A stretch of DNA of 32,099 bases from Thermoplasmata archaeon (GCA_021823345.1 JAKAOF010000005.1:4206-36304), one strand, 5' to 3'; shown: positions 1 to 11,910, counted from the stretch's first letter. Notes: generated by a model from the letters alone, not told the origin. Numbers and translations are program-made.

Positions 1-3
1 GGA

Positions 4-267
4 ATGACAGACGAAGGTCTACCCGCCCCGGAGGATCGCCTCGGTCGGAAGTCGCGGTATGCCCTGATCGGGGTCGGCGTCACATTGATCGTTTTCGGGT
101 CCCTGGGCACGATCATCGCCATCCTTCCGCAGATCGAGACGCTCTTGCTGGCCCTGGCCGGGCGGGGCTACGGCTACCTTGCATTCGGTATCGTAGGGGG
201 CATTCTCCTCTACATCGGCCGTCGCAAATCCCCGGGGGAGGGGCCGGCTTCGACCGGAGCCAAGTGA
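4..267 (+). CDS. Small membrane protein with two transmembrane helices
   Basis: An 87-residue protein of unknown function. A polar N-terminus of about 18 residues is followed by a hydrophobic helix at about residues 19-42 and a second at about 48-68, then a short basic, glycine- and proline-rich tail (GRRKSPGEG). This predicts a helical hairpin in the membrane. I do not recognise a family. The ATG lies 4 bp from the window edge, so a ribosome binding site cannot be seen and a longer N-terminus or an upstream operon partner cannot be excluded. It converges on the LUD-domain gene, with a strong hairpin between the two stops. Confidence 0.55.
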   Translation: MTDEGLPAPEDRLGRKSRYALIGVGVTLIVFGSLGTIIAILPQIETLLLALAGRGYGYLAFGIVGGILLYIGRRKSPGEGPASTGAK

Positions 268-371
268 TTCAGCCGACCCAGTAGACCCGCGGGTGAGGAC
301 CAAGGGACCCCCTGGTGGTAATCCAGGTTACTGGTTCCACCGCTCCGCCAGCGATCGGAAATCGGCTATCG

Positions 372-396
372 GGGGCCCGGTGTCGAACCGGACCCC
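372..396. terminator. Hairpin between convergent genes, putative bidirectional terminator
   Basis: A 9-bp stem with a 7-nt loop. As minus-strand RNA it reads GGGGTCCGG, loop TTCGACA, CCGGGCCCC, with one T-G wobble. As plus-strand RNA the same position is a C-A mismatch. It starts 12 bp after the LUD gene stop and lies about 105 bp after the stop of the small membrane protein gene. No long T-run follows. The loop resembles a tRNA T-loop, but no tRNA body surrounds it. Confidence 0.4.
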
Positions 397-408
397 GTGG
401 GACCCGAT

Positions 409-1053
409 TCAGAAGCCGTGGCGCTGACGGACCAGGATGACGGTCGTCCGTCCGGGGAAAGCGGACTTCCGGATCTGAAGGACCTGGTTGAGCGAGCTCG
501 GCATCCCGTAGGCCTTGCGAGCCCGGGCATCTTCTCGGGGAAGGGAGTACTCGGATAGGCGCAGGAGGGCGTCCTCTTCCGTCGGGACGATCTTTTGGGC
601 CCCTACGACCCAGATCATCTTGTCGGCGCCAAAGGCATAGATCCCCAGTTGGCTCCCGGTAGCCGACGCCACGAAGATCTCCCCCGATTGACTGATGGCG
701 TGCACCGAACCTACGGCGAAACTCGGGGAAGCGAGCAGGCGCTTGATCTCCCGACCATCCCGTTCCCGGTCCATGGCCGCGACCTTGTCGCGGAGCAAGA
801 CGTAGTGCCCACCCTGGGCCAGGGCCTCCATGACCCCGGTCTCTCGGAGGGTTTCCGAAGTGGTGGTGAAGACCTCACTGCCCTGGGGGATCCGCTTGAG
901 AACCTCCTGGACCGCCTCCTCCTTCGTCCCGACGACGACGACCTCATGGTTGCGCTCCCGGAGGGCCTGGGCGGTCTTCTCGACCTCGGAGGCACTCGGC
1001 AACTGGGCGAATCGTTCGTTGGGCTTGAGCGGGCTTTCTACTGCGACCGACAT
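409..1053 (-). CDS. LUD-domain protein (LutC/YkgG-like)
   Basis: A 214-residue soluble protein of the LUD family (formerly DUF162), which includes LutC of the bacterial lactate-utilisation iron-sulfur complex. The family is recognised from VHAISQSGEIFVAS followed by GSQLGIYAFGAD and VVGAQKIVPT, the conserved core around residues 120-160, and from the N-terminal EVVVVGTKEEAV and GSEVFTTTSETL segments. Length fits a stand-alone LUD protein. LutA and LutB partners are not next to it, so its substrate is unknown and a role in lactate oxidation should not be assumed. A TATA-like box about 26 bp upstream of the ATG points to its own leaderless transcript, separate from the RNA polymerase operon upstream. 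Confidence 0.8.
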   Translation of the reverse strand: MSVAVESPLKPNERFAQLPSASEVEKTAQALRERNHEVVVVGTKEEAVQEVLKRIPQGSEVFTTTSETLRETGVMEALAQGGHYVLLRDKVAAMDRERDGREIKRLLASPSFAVGSVHAISQSGEIFVASATGSQLGIYAFGADKMIWVVGAQKIVPTEEDALLRLSEYSLPREDARARKAYGMPSSLNQVLQIRKSAFPGRTTVILVRQRHGF

Positions 1054-1075
1054 GATGCCACTATAGAATCAGTAG

Positions 1076-1081
1076 TTATAA
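1076..1081 (-). promoter_or_regulatory. TATA box of the LUD gene
   Basis: The minus strand reads TTATAA, centred about 26 bp upstream of the ATG. That spacing places transcription initiation at or next to the start codon (leaderless mRNA). It also indicates that the LUD gene is not simply the last gene of the rpo operon. Confidence 0.55.
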
Positions 1082-1177
1082 GACTTGCGCCAGCGAAGCC
1101 ACTACACTTACCGTAACCATTGCCCGTCCCACGGCGGACCACGCGCAGCGACGTTCCCGGGATGCCGGACCGGGGAT

Positions 1178-1606
1178 TCAGGCCACGCTGACGGAGACGA
1201 TGTCACTATGGCGGGCAAGAAGGGCGCGGGCGATCTTGAGGTGTTTTCCCTCCTTGCCGATGGCCCGGGCCTTCCAGCCGTCCTCGACCTGCACCGTCGC
1301 ATGCCGCCCGCCGCCGGGATGGGCGGTCAACGTCACTCCGACGGGCGAGAACGGGTAGAAGATGTTCATCACGAGCTTCTCGGCCTCCGCGGCGTTCGCC
1401 ACGACCTGGATCTCCCGATGCATCCGTTCCTTGAGCATGACGGCCTTCTCTCCCCGGGGCCCCAGGGCCCGCCGGACGTCCTTCGGCTCGATGAGGAGGA
1501 CGATCTTTCCTTCCGCCACGATGCAATCGATCGGACGGACCCCGGTGGCGTCCTCGAAGACGCGCATGTACCCCAGTGTGTCGGTGTCGAATGAGAGCGT
1601 CGTCAC
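1178..1606 (-). CDS. nusA: Archaeal NusA-like transcription factor (tandem KH domains)
   Basis: A 142-residue KH-domain protein matching the short archaeal NusA, which lacks the N-terminal polymerase-binding and S1 domains of bacterial NusA. The start region (LSFDTDTLGYMRVFEDATG) is typical of the family. Two KH modules follow, with the first GXXG-type loop in RRALGPRGEKAV and the second in ARAIGKEGKHLK. It is the last gene of rpoH-rpoB-rpoA'-rpoA''-rpl30e-nusA, a classic archaeal order. I chose the GTG at 1606 because it lies 5 bp after the rpl30e stop and gives the expected length. The open frame continues upstream through rpl30e but has no family similarity there. The ribosome binding site is weak, so translational coupling is likely. 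It probably binds RNA during elongation or termination. Confidence 0.9.
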   Translation of the reverse strand: MTTLSFDTDTLGYMRVFEDATGVRPIDCIVAEGKIVLLIEPKDVRRALGPRGEKAVMLKERMHREIQVVANAAEAEKLVMNIFYPFSPVGVTLTAHPGGGRHATVQVEDGWKARAIGKEGKHLKIARALLARHSDIVSVSVA

Positions 1607-1611
1607 GCTCG

Positions 1612-1902
1612 CTACTGGTTCTCTATGCCCAAGATGGCCGAGGAACCAGCGTCGATGATCGCGAGCGTGGAGATCGGAAAGGGTTTCCCGCAGGCTGCGC
1701 CGAGCTCGGAGGCGGACCCTTCGTAGTGGTAGACCGGGACGGTCCCCCACTTGGAGTCCTTGCGCAGCTTTTCCTCGGGGCAAGTCGCGGAGACGACCAG
1801 GAGCTTCGCTTCCCCGGCCCCGGCGCTCGCCAGGGATTCCGTCAATCCGATCTTGACCCGTCCAGTCGACAGTGCGAGTTTCAATGCGTGAGCTACGTCC
1901 AT
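1612..1902 (-). CDS. rpl30e: Ribosomal protein L30e
   Basis: A 96-residue L30e/L7Ae-fold protein of the large ribosomal subunit. The conserved order is visible: ALKLALSTGRVKIGLTESL, then AKLLVVSATCPEE, then VPVYHYEGSASELGAACGKPF and a final ILGIENQ. Length is normal for archaeal L30e. Its ribosome binding site (GGGAGGTTGA) lies inside the 3' end of rpoA'', and the two genes are 6 bp apart. L30e between rpoA'' and nusA is the usual archaeal order, which supports the call over other L7Ae paralogs. Confidence 0.92.
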   Translation of the reverse strand: MDVAHALKLALSTGRVKIGLTESLASAGAGEAKLLVVSATCPEEKLRKDSKWGTVPVYHYEGSASELGAACGKPFPISTLAIIDAGSSAILGIENQ

Positions 1903-1908
1903 CGATGT

Positions 1909-5942
<4,034 letters not shown>

Positions 5943-5949
5943 GGTTACC

Positions 5950-8900
5950 TCACCGGATGTCCTCCATGTTGATGCGCATGACCACGCCCATGCTGATGAG
6001 CTCGTTCAAGAGGAGCTTGAACGAATAGCTGATCTCGACGGGGTAGATGGCGGAAGTGTTCCCGCAGACCGGGCAGCGCAGGGCGCGGGCCCGAGAGTCC
6101 ATGATGGCGATGTGCCCGCACGAGGGGTTCCCGCAGACGTACTGGACGGTGCGGTCCGACTCGTCGAGCAGACGGTCCTTGATCACCATCGCGGCCCCGT
6201 GGCCGATGAGGGTGTCCCGCTCCATCTCTCCGAACCGGAGACCCCCTTGGCGGCTCCGCCCCTCCGTGGGTTGCCGGGTCAGGATCTGGACCGGTCCCCG
6301 GGAACGCATGTGGAGCTTGTTGGCGACCATGTGGTGGAGCTTCTGGTAGAAGATCACGCCGATGAAGACCTCCCCTTTCAGCTGCTGGCCCGTGACGCCG
6401 TCGAACATGACCTGGCGGCCGTTGGAGTGCAGTCCCTGCTCCTTGAGCATGTCCCGGATCGCCTCTTCCCGGTCCCCCGAGAAGGCCGTTCCGTCGATGA
6501 ACCGGCCGTCCAAGGCACCCATCTTCCCCCCGATCATCTCGAGGATGTGGGCGACCGTCATCCGCGAGGGGATGGCGTGCGGGTTCATGATCACGTCCGG
6601 CTGGATGCCGTCCCGTGTAAAGGGCATGTTCTCCTGGGGCACGATGAGTCCGACGACCCCCTTCTGTCCGTGCCGGGAGGCGAACTTGTCCCCGAGCTCG
6701 GGCACCCGCTCGTTCCGCACCTTCACCTTGACCAGCTTGGAGAAGTTCTCCCCATCCGTCAGGGTGACGGAGTCGACGAAACCGCCCTCTCCGGCCCGTA
6801 CGGTGACGGAGCTCTCCCGGCGCTTCTGGGGGGTGAGCAGGTCGGTCTTCTCCTCGAGGAAGCGCGGAGGAGAGGTCTTGCCGATGAGGACGTCCCCTTC
6901 GGAGACCGCGAGTTCCGGGTAGATGAGACCGTCCTCACCGAGGTGACGGTAGGCCGTGTCGACCCGGGCACCGGCGACATCCGGACGCGGGATCTCGAAC
7001 CGGTCGTCGTGGTTGCCGGGGTACTTGCGCTCCTCGGCCCGGTAGGTACGGAAGAAGGAGGAGCGTCCGAGCCCCCGCTCGATGGCCCCCTTGCTGATGA
7101 CCACGGCATCCTGCATGTTGTAGCCTTCGAAGGAGAGCAGGGCCACGACGAAGTTCTGTCCGGCCGGTCGCTCCATGAAGTGCGTGTAGCGTTGGGTCTC
7201 GGTCGCCACGAGCGGGGCCTGCGGGTAGTGCAGCACGTGCCCGCGGGTGTCCGGGCGGTACCGGTAGTTGACGGACTCGAGCCCGAGGGACTGCTTGGCC
7301 ATCGCGGCGCCCATGGTGTTCCTCGGCGCGGAGTTGTGCTCCGCGTAGGGGATGAGCCCGGCGGCGACGCCCATGATGAGGTAGGGGTCGATCTCGAGGT
7401 GCGTGGTCTCCTTGGACAGGCCGAGGGGGACCTTGAACGGCTTCGAGCAGTACTGGCACACGAGGACCGAGTCGGTCTCCTTGGCGCCCACGTTCTGCCA
7501 GGTCACGTCCTTCTTGGAGAGGGTGTGGGAGCACTCGGGGCAGCGCTCGGGGGTCTCGTAGGCGTCGACCGCGACGAGGGAGTCCTCCTCCTCTTCGGCG
7601 TCGAGCCACTCGATCTTGCCGGTACGGATGAGGTCCGAGAAGCTCATGGTGCCGCCCAAGAGCGCCTCGATGTCCGGGCGCGTCACCCGGGGGGTGCCGT
7701 TCTGGACGACGATGAGGGCGCGTCGGAGCCGGCCCCGGTCGCAGTTCACGATGACCTCGTTCATCTGCCCGTCGTAACGGACGTTGACCTCGCTGCCCCG
7801 GCTCATGAGCGCGGGGGAGAGGTTGCCGGTCCGGCGTCGGGCCCGGATCTCGTTCACGAGCGTCTCGGGATTGGAATGGAGCCCCACGAGGTTCCCGTTC
7901 ACGAAGACCCTAGCGGCGCGCTTAGCGCCCCGCGGAGCGTTCTTCTCGACCGCGAGGTGGCTGGAGATCTCGCGGGTGTCGAGATCGCGCAGCACCAGCG
8001 TCACTTCCTCGTCGTCCGCGCCCTCGCTCACGTCGACCATGAGGGCGTAGTTCTTGACGAGACCGCAGTTCTGCCCTTCCGGGGTCTCGTTGGGACAGAG
8101 CCGTCCCCACTGGGTGGGGTGCAGGTCTCGAGCCTCGAAGTGGGGCTGGCTGTGGGTAAGCTGGCTGGTCACCCGTCGCAGGTGGGAGAAGGTGGAGACG
8201 TAGCTCGTGCGGTCGAGCATCTGGGAGACGCCGGCGCGGCCGCCCACCCAGTTCCCGGTCCCCAGGGCATGGACCATGCGCTGGGTCAGGAGGTCCGGAC
8301 GGATGGCGGAGGACACGCGGAGGTCGCGCTTCCGAGCGAAGGAGCGCTCCAGCTGGTACTTGAGGTCCTTGAGGAGCATGGTGAACGCCACGCGGAAGAG
8401 GTCCTCCATGAGGTCCCCGGCGAGCTTGAGCCGCTTGTTCGCGTAGTGGTCCTTGTCATCCTCCTTTCGCATGTCGAGGTTGAGTTCGAGGACGGTCCGG
8501 GCGATGCGGCCGAGGTAGAGGGCCTTCTTGAGCCGGTCCCCGGGCATGTCGCCCAGGTGCGGGAGCACGAGGTGGTCCAAGATCCCGGCGACCTTCTTCG
8601 TCCGGTACTCCTTGGCCTGTCCGGTCGCGAACTTCTTCTCAAGGTAGAGGAGCGCATCTTCCGGGGTCGAGATCCCCTCGGGGGGGTAGGACTGCGGGTT
8701 GGCGGCATCCTCCAAGTTCACGTTGAGGATGTGCTTCATGGTCTGGACGAACGCTTCGTCCAGGTTCATGAGCTCGGCGAGCACGGCCTGCTCGATCTCC
8801 TCATCGTTGGACATCCCGAGGGCCTTCATCAGGACCACGAGGGGGATCTGCCCGGCGGTGGAGGGGATCGACACTTGCAGGATACCGTCCTTCTTCTTCT

Positions 8901-9639
8901 CGACGGTGAGCGGGCTCCGATAGCCTCCCCGCTGGGAGAAGATCCGGGCGCTCTCGACCGGCACGGTCCCGTAGCGGTCGCTGAGCTCGGCGAAGATCCG
9001 GTTGCTGGCGCGGTCCTCGAGCGAGATGATGACGCGCTCGGTACCGGAGATGATGAAGTACCCGCCGGGGTCGTAGGGGTCCTCGTTGTATTCCATGAGC
9101 CGGGCACGGTACTCCTCTTCCGAGAGGGGCATCCCGCAGCCGCGCTCCATGCCCGCCTTGCTCAGGCTGCACAGGCGGCTCCGGACCATGATGGGCATGT
9201 CGCCGATGTGGACGAGCTCGGATTCGCGCTCGACCCCGTTTTCGACCACGGTGACCTTGAGGTAGACCGGGGCCTGGTAGGTAAGGTTCCGAAGACGGGC
9301 CTCCATCGGGGTCGGGGGAGAAATGGCGGGCTTGGTGTCGACGGGCTGCTTCCCCTGGAGCGGGCCCACGAAGATGGTGGGTTCCGAACTGGGGTCGATC
9401 GCCCCCGTGCGGTGGTCCCGCCGGCGGCCGACCCGTACGTAGATGGAGCTCTTGGTCTTCTCGACATCGAGCTTGATGATCCCGCGGTCGCTCGAGTCCT
9501 CGCTGAGACGGGCCTCGTCGACCACCATCTGCATGCGCGAGAAGGGGTTCTCGGGGGACGGAATGAAGTCATTGAAGCTGGCGAGGTGATGATTCACGGC
9601 GGAGCGTTCCTTGAAGAATGCGCTGATGATCTCTCGCAT
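5950..9639 (-). CDS. rpoB: DNA-directed RNA polymerase subunit B (unsplit)
   Basis: A 1229-residue second-largest RNA polymerase subunit in one piece. Methanogens and halophiles split it into B' and B'', whereas Thermoplasmata and Crenarchaeota do not. Conserved blocks include [40 protein letters not shown], the active-site region [15 protein letters not shown] and a C-terminal zinc ribbon (CGNPSCG, then CPVCGN). Between the EEEEDS segment and THLEIDP sits a Cys-rich insertion with CPEC (Cys700/703) and CQYC (Cys728/731). I read this as an extra zinc ribbon, since other archaeal and eukaryotic subunits I recall run almost directly from one block to the other. The ribosome binding site AAGGAGGT lies just before the ATG, and rpoH ends 14 bp upstream. 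Confidence 0.97.
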   Translation of the reverse strand: MREIISAFFKERSAVNHHLASFNDFIPSPENPFSRMQMVVDEARLSEDSSDRGIIKLDVEKTKSSIYVRVGRRRDHRTGAIDPSSEPTIFVGPLQGKQPVDTKPAISPPTPMEARLRNLTYQAPVYLKVTVVENGVERESELVHIGDMPIMVRSRLCSLSKAGMERGCGMPLSEEEYRARLMEYNEDPYDPGGYFIISGTERVIISLEDRASNRIFAELSDRYGTVPVESARIFSQRGGYRSPLTVEKKKDGILQVSIPSTAGQIPLVVLMKALGMSNDEEIEQAVLAELMNLDEAFVQTMKHILNVNLEDAANPQSYPPEGISTPEDALLYLEKKFATGQAKEYRTKKVAGILDHLVLPHLGDMPGDRLKKALYLGRIARTVLELNLDMRKEDDKDHYANKRLKLAGDLMEDLFRVAFTMLLKDLKYQLERSFARKRDLRVSSAIRPDLLTQRMVHALGTGNWVGGRAGVSQMLDRTSYVSTFSHLRRVTSQLTHSQPHFEARDLHPTQWGRLCPNETPEGQNCGLVKNYALMVDVSEGADDEEVTLVLRDLDTREISSHLAVEKNAPRGAKRAARVFVNGNLVGLHSNPETLVNEIRARRRTGNLSPALMSRGSEVNVRYDGQMNEVIVNCDRGRLRRALIVVQNGTPRVTRPDIEALLGGTMSFSDLIRTGKIEWLDAEEEEDSLVAVDAYETPERCPECSHTLSKKDVTWQNVGAKETDSVLVCQYCSKPFKVPLGLSKETTHLEIDPYLIMGVAAGLIPYAEHNSAPRNTMGAAMAKQSLGLESVNYRYRPDTRGHVLHYPQAPLVATETQRYTHFMERPAGQNFVVALLSFEGYNMQDAVVISKGAIERGLGRSSFFRTYRAEERKYPGNHDDRFEIPRPDVAGARVDTAYRHLGEDGLIYPELAVSEGDVLIGKTSPPRFLEEKTDLLTPQKRRESSVTVRAGEGGFVDSVTLTDGENFSKLVKVKVRNERVPELGDKFASRHGQKGVVGLIVPQENMPFTRDGIQPDVIMNPHAIPSRMTVAHILEMIGGKMGALDGRFIDGTAFSGDREEAIRDMLKEQGLHSNGRQVMFDGVTGQQLKGEVFIGVIFYQKLHHMVANKLHMRSRGPVQILTRQPTEGRSRQGGLRFGEMERDTLIGHGAAMVIKDRLLDESDRTVQYVCGNPSCGHIAIMDSRARALRCPVCGNTSAIYPVEISYSFKLLLNELISMGVVMRINMEDIR

Positions 9640-9653
9640 GTTCCTTTACCTCC

Positions 9654-9983
9654 TTAATCCAACCGACCTTCAGTGATGACCCGATAATGCACGGTCTGGC
9701 CTGCCGTGGGGGAGTTCCGGCGGATCTCCACGATCCGACCGACCAGGTTCTCGTTCGCGGCGATCGCGGCCCGGTAGGCCGGGTCGCTGGCGAGCCCGGG
9801 GTCGTAGAGGGTGATCTTGGGGAGACGGTCCGGGGTGGTCGCGAACTGGGAGAGGATCTTCATCCCGGCCTCATGGGAGAGCAGGAAATGCTCGGGCACC
9901 ATGTTGTGCCGGACAAAGTCGGTCCCCTGGAGCGCTTCCTTCGCCTGAGACTCCTTCTTCTTCCTAGAACTTCGTGCGGGCAT
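9654..9983 (-). CDS. rpoH: DNA-directed RNA polymerase subunit H
   Basis: A 109-residue protein equivalent to the C-terminal assembly domain of eukaryotic RPB5. The core signature is NMVPEHFLLS, followed by LPKITLYDPGL and VGRIVEIRRNSPTAG, ending in HYRVITEGRLD. Typical archaeal RpoH has about 80 residues. The excess here is a basic N-terminal extension (residues 1-25, RSSRKKKESQAKEA). GAGGTG about 9 nt upstream of the ATG is a plausible ribosome binding site. It is the first RNA polymerase gene of the operon, and a tRNA-Lys gene on the same strand ends 33 bp before it. I see no convincing TATA box in that gap, so transcription probably starts further upstream. Confidence 0.93.
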   Translation of the reverse strand: MPARSSRKKKESQAKEALQGTDFVRHNMVPEHFLLSHEAGMKILSQFATTPDRLPKITLYDPGLASDPAYRAAIAANENLVGRIVEIRRNSPTAGQTVHYRVITEGRLD

Positions 9984-10030
9984 GATTTTTACACCTCAGT
10001 GGAGACGGAAAAGGGGCGGGCCCGCGGGGA

Positions 10031-10064
10031 GTCCCGGGCGGAAACGGAGTACCGTAGACCGCCT
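10031..10064 (-). other. 34-nt tRNA intron in the T-loop, between positions 59 and 60
   Basis: The junction forms a textbook bulge-helix-bulge. The exon helix is the T-stem CGGGG/CCCCG. The central 4-bp helix pairs exon TTCG with intron CGGG (two T-G, then C-G and G-C). The 5' bulge is AAA and the 3' bulge ACT, each cut after its second base. The intron helix is GGCGG/CCGCC with a 17-nt loop. Splicing rebuilds the T-loop as TTCGAAT. Confidence 0.88.
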
Positions 10065-10103
10065 TTCGAACCCCGGACCAACCGGTTAAAAGCCGGATGC
10101 TCT

Positions 10104-10134
10104 ATCCCGGGCCGGGGGTACCACCCTCCGACCT
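10104..10134 (-). other. 31-nt tRNA intron in the D-loop, between positions 20 and 21
   Basis: The central 4-bp helix is CCCG (exon)/CGGG (intron), with bulges GCA and ATA each cut after the second base. The outer helix is the D-stem GCTC/GAGC, with two extra unpaired bases (AG) on the 5' side. The intron helix is GGTCGG pairing with CCGGCC (one T-G), extended by GGG/CCC around a TGGTA loop. Splicing leaves a normal 9-nt D-loop AGCCCGGCA. Confidence 0.85.
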
Positions 10135-10164
10135 GCCGGGCTGAGCTACGGACCCACCCCAACT

Positions 10165-10494
10165 TCACGGCAAACTCTCCAGGCGGCTTATCACAGACCA
10201 GAGAGACGTACGACCATGCACCGGAAGGTTCGAATCGTTGGCGAGATCATCCAGGATCCCGACCGCGCTCGCCACCCGCACATCTTCTGCCACGGATTGC
10301 TTGTTGAGCTGGTCCATGGCCCCCTGGATCCCCCGGCGCAGGTTGCGGGGGAGCGAGGTGTCCTGGCTCAGCTCGTGCAGGAGGTCGAGAACCCCCTTCA
10401 TAGCGACGGATGGCTCCGGAGAAGGAGTCGGAACGGCGGGCCCCGCGAAACCATTCGCGGAGACGCCCTTGGAGGAGTTCGTGCTGACGTTCAT
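10165..10494 (-). CDS. UPF0147 family protein
   Basis: A 109-residue protein whose C-terminal about 78 residues match the archaeal UPF0147 family of unknown function: helical, with the conserved VLDLLHELSQDTSLPRNLRR, then VASAVGILDDLANDSNLP and a final TSLWSVISRLESLP. The first about 30 residues are a low-complexity Ser/Pro/Ala/Gly segment, so an internal ATG (AMKGVLDLL) is an alternative start nearer the usual family length. I kept the upstream ATG because it overlaps the stop of the preceding RAM-domain gene as ATGA, indicating translational coupling. The stop codon lies 9 bp before the tRNA-Lys gene. Confidence 0.8.
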   Translation of the reverse strand: MNVSTNSSKGVSANGFAGPAVPTPSPEPSVAMKGVLDLLHELSQDTSLPRNLRRGIQGAMDQLNKQSVAEDVRVASAVGILDDLANDSNLPVHGRTSLWSVISRLESLP

Positions 10495-10832
10495 CCGGTC
10501 GCCTTCCGCTCGCCGCTCTCCTTGTAGGAGGTCACCACGAGCAAGGTCTTCGATTCCCGGATGCCGCGCACGTCGGGGAGACGGTGGAGCACGAATTCCT
10601 TGAGATCCCCGTAGTGGGGGAAACGCACCTTGAGGAAGATATCGATGTCCCCGGTGACGAGGTAGACGTCCTCGACCTCGCTGAAGCGCGAGACCTCGAG
10701 CGCCACATGGTCGGCCTCGGTGGTCTCCACCTTCAGCCCGATGATCGCGACGACCGTGTCCTCTCCCCAAACCTTTGTAAAGGCGCCTTCGACCGCTGTG
10801 CCGACCGGAGACTTGTCCCTATCCTGTGCCAT
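10491..10832 (-). CDS. Stand-alone Lrp/AsnC-type ligand-binding (RAM) domain protein
   Basis: A 113-residue protein with the alpha-beta sandwich pattern of the Lrp/AsnC C-terminal effector domain, in this order: VVAIIGLKVETTEADHVALE, FSEVEDVYLVTGDIDIFLKV, then FVLHRLPDVRGIRESKTLLV. There is no helix-turn-helix. Such free RAM domains form oligomers and bind amino acids or modulate full-length Lrp proteins; which applies here cannot be told from sequence. The first about 20 residues are variable. It sits in a tight minus-strand cluster, 18 bp after a small hypothetical gene and overlapping UPF0147 by 4 bp. Confidence 0.82.
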   Translation of the reverse strand: MAQDRDKSPVGTAVEGAFTKVWGEDTVVAIIGLKVETTEADHVALEVSRFSEVEDVYLVTGDIDIFLKVRFPHYGDLKEFVLHRLPDVRGIRESKTLLVVTSYKESGERKATG

Positions 10833-10850
10833 TGTGCTCGACCCGGATCT

Positions 10851-11063
10851 TCACCGAGGGGGCAGGGATTCCACTTCTTCTCGCAGATCGTCGATTACCA
10901 TGTCAATGAGCGCCGAGGGGGATACCGCGCGGTATTCCCGCCGACCATTGGCCTCCGAAGCCACCCGGGCCACCAGCCCTGCGGTGGTCCGGATGAATTC
11001 CACATTGACTATGAGCTCGTCTACCAAAGAGTACCCCACGCACCCGCCCTCTGGGGCAAACAT
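10851..11063 (-). CDS. Hypothetical protein, first gene of the RAM-UPF0147 cluster
   Basis: A 70-residue protein I do not recognise. It has a beta-rich first half (VDELIVNVEFIRTTAGLVAR) and a helical second half (SALIDMVIDDLREEVESLPP), suggesting a small alpha-beta fold. The open frame extends further upstream, but that part reads like non-coding GC-rich sequence. I chose the ATG at 11063 because GGGAGG lies directly before it and a TTAATA element lies about 10 bp upstream. The position of that AT-rich element makes the GTG at 11039 (start VGYSLVDEL) a serious alternative. It ends 18 bp before the RAM-domain gene, so the two are probably co-transcribed. Confidence 0.55.
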   Translation of the reverse strand: MFAPEGGCVGYSLVDELIVNVEFIRTTAGLVARVASEANGRREYRAVSPSALIDMVIDDLREEVESLPPR

Positions 11064-11241
11064 CCTCCCTATTAAGCCTTTTGGTTCTTTTGCTCCGCGC
11101 CCCGGGTACGGCGGGCGTTCCGGAGCACCAAGAACCGCCGGGAAAGCGACTCCACGAACCATCCCTCGAGGGTGGCTCCCCAGGTTTGGAATCGCCGCGG
11201 GCCATTTGAAAGCCTCCTCCCCATATTTCACTGAGGAAGAC

Positions 11242-11877
11242 ATGTCGCAGTACTGTGACGCGATGGATGGCCCCGTGGCGACCGCGGCCCGGAGGGCGAT
11301 CGAGACCAAGGATGTCCGGGAAGTTCTGGCCTGGGTCCCTCAGTCCAGCGAGGAAGAGTTGACGACCGCCTTTGACCGGACCTTGACCGAACGGGACAAG
11401 AGCCGGGAGGCGAAGGACATCGCCGACCTGTGGTTCATCGAGACGGTCGTCCGTCTCCACATGCCCGAGGAGGGACTCCCCTTCACCGGGCTCAAGCCCG
11501 AGGGGCTCGAGGAAGGACCGGTCTACGCTCGAGCCAAGCGGGCCATCGCCGATGAACGGCCCGAACTGCTCGTCCGGTACCTCCAGAACGTCCTCGACGA
11601 TGAGGTCCGGATCCGCTTCCGCGAGGTCCTCGCCCACAAGGGCTCCCATCCCAGCGACACCGAGGAAGGACGGGCCTACATCCGGGCGTTCCTGGAGTTC
11701 ACCGGGTTCTGCCAGGGGGTCTACGACCACGTGACGACCTCCCTCGGGCACGCGCACGGCATGTCCATCCCGATGCCCCGTCCGGAAGAGCAGCGACCCA
11801 CCCCCCCCGGTCCGACCCCGCCCCCCAAGGGCCCCACGCTCGACTTGAGGAATCTCGAAGAGCCTAACCCGGCGTAG
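11242..11877 (+). CDS. DUF6448-like protein
   Basis: A 211-residue soluble protein. The N-terminus (CDAMDGPVATAARRAIET, then VLAWVP) and the middle (ADLWFIETVVRLHMPEEG, LPFTGLKPEG) recall the uncharacterised DUF6448 family, whose members begin with a CDTMDGPV-type motif and contain ETLVRxH and GLKP. The assignment is from memory and tentative. Residues 20-170 look all-helical. The final about 35 residues are proline-rich and probably disordered. A GAGGA ribosome binding site lies 4 bp upstream of the chosen ATG. The frame remains open upstream but reads as non-coding. It runs opposite to its neighbours and ends in a perfect hairpin shared with the converging glycosyltransferase gene. Confidence 0.65.
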   Translation: MSQYCDAMDGPVATAARRAIETKDVREVLAWVPQSSEEELTTAFDRTLTERDKSREAKDIADLWFIETVVRLHMPEEGLPFTGLKPEGLEEGPVYARAKRAIADERPELLVRYLQNVLDDEVRIRFREVLAHKGSHPSDTEEGRAYIRAFLEFTGFCQGVYDHVTTSLGHAHGMSIPMPRPEEQRPTPPGPTPPPKGPTLDLRNLEEPNPA

Positions 11878-11894
11878 GGGCGTGACCGAAACGG

Positions 11895-11910
11895 GTCCCG
11901 GTATCGGGAC
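11895..11910. terminator. Perfect hairpin between convergent genes
   Basis: GTCCCG, loop GTAT, CGGGAC: a perfect 6-bp stem with a tetraloop. It fills most of the 33-bp gap between the stops of the DUF6448-like gene and the glycosyltransferase gene and abuts the latter directly. There is no T-tract, so it may act as a transcript-end stabiliser or a bidirectional stop. Confidence 0.45.

Larger units (their letters stand above)
10017..10155 (-). tRNA. tRNA-Lys(UUU) with two noncanonical introns (D-loop and T-loop)
   Basis: As read, the gene has no closed T-arm and an oversized D-loop. Removing 10104-10134 and 10031-10064 gives a canonical 74-nt tRNA. The acceptor is GGGTCCG/CGGGCCC with one T-G pair. 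Positions 8-9 are TA. The D-arm is GCTC, loop AGCCCGGCA, GAGC. The anticodon arm is TCCGG, loop CTTTTAA, CCGGT, with a T-T at 27-43. The variable region is TGGTC, giving the G15-C48 pair. The T-arm is CGGGG, loop TTCGAAT, CCCCG, and the discriminator is G73. The anticodon is TTT. CCA is not encoded. Both introns sit in bulge-helix-bulge motifs, described separately. The gene starts 9 bp after the UPF0147 stop and a short T-run (TTTT) follows the 3' end. Confidence 0.92.

Noticed and set aside
370-408. tRNA-like T-arm (CCGG, TTCGACA, CCGG on the minus strand), considered as a split, permuted or intron-bearing tRNA because of the tRNA-Lys nearby
   Set aside because: No matching acceptor 5' strand, D-arm or anticodon arm could be found on either side, also when allowing introns or permutation. 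It is better explained as a hairpin between convergent genes.
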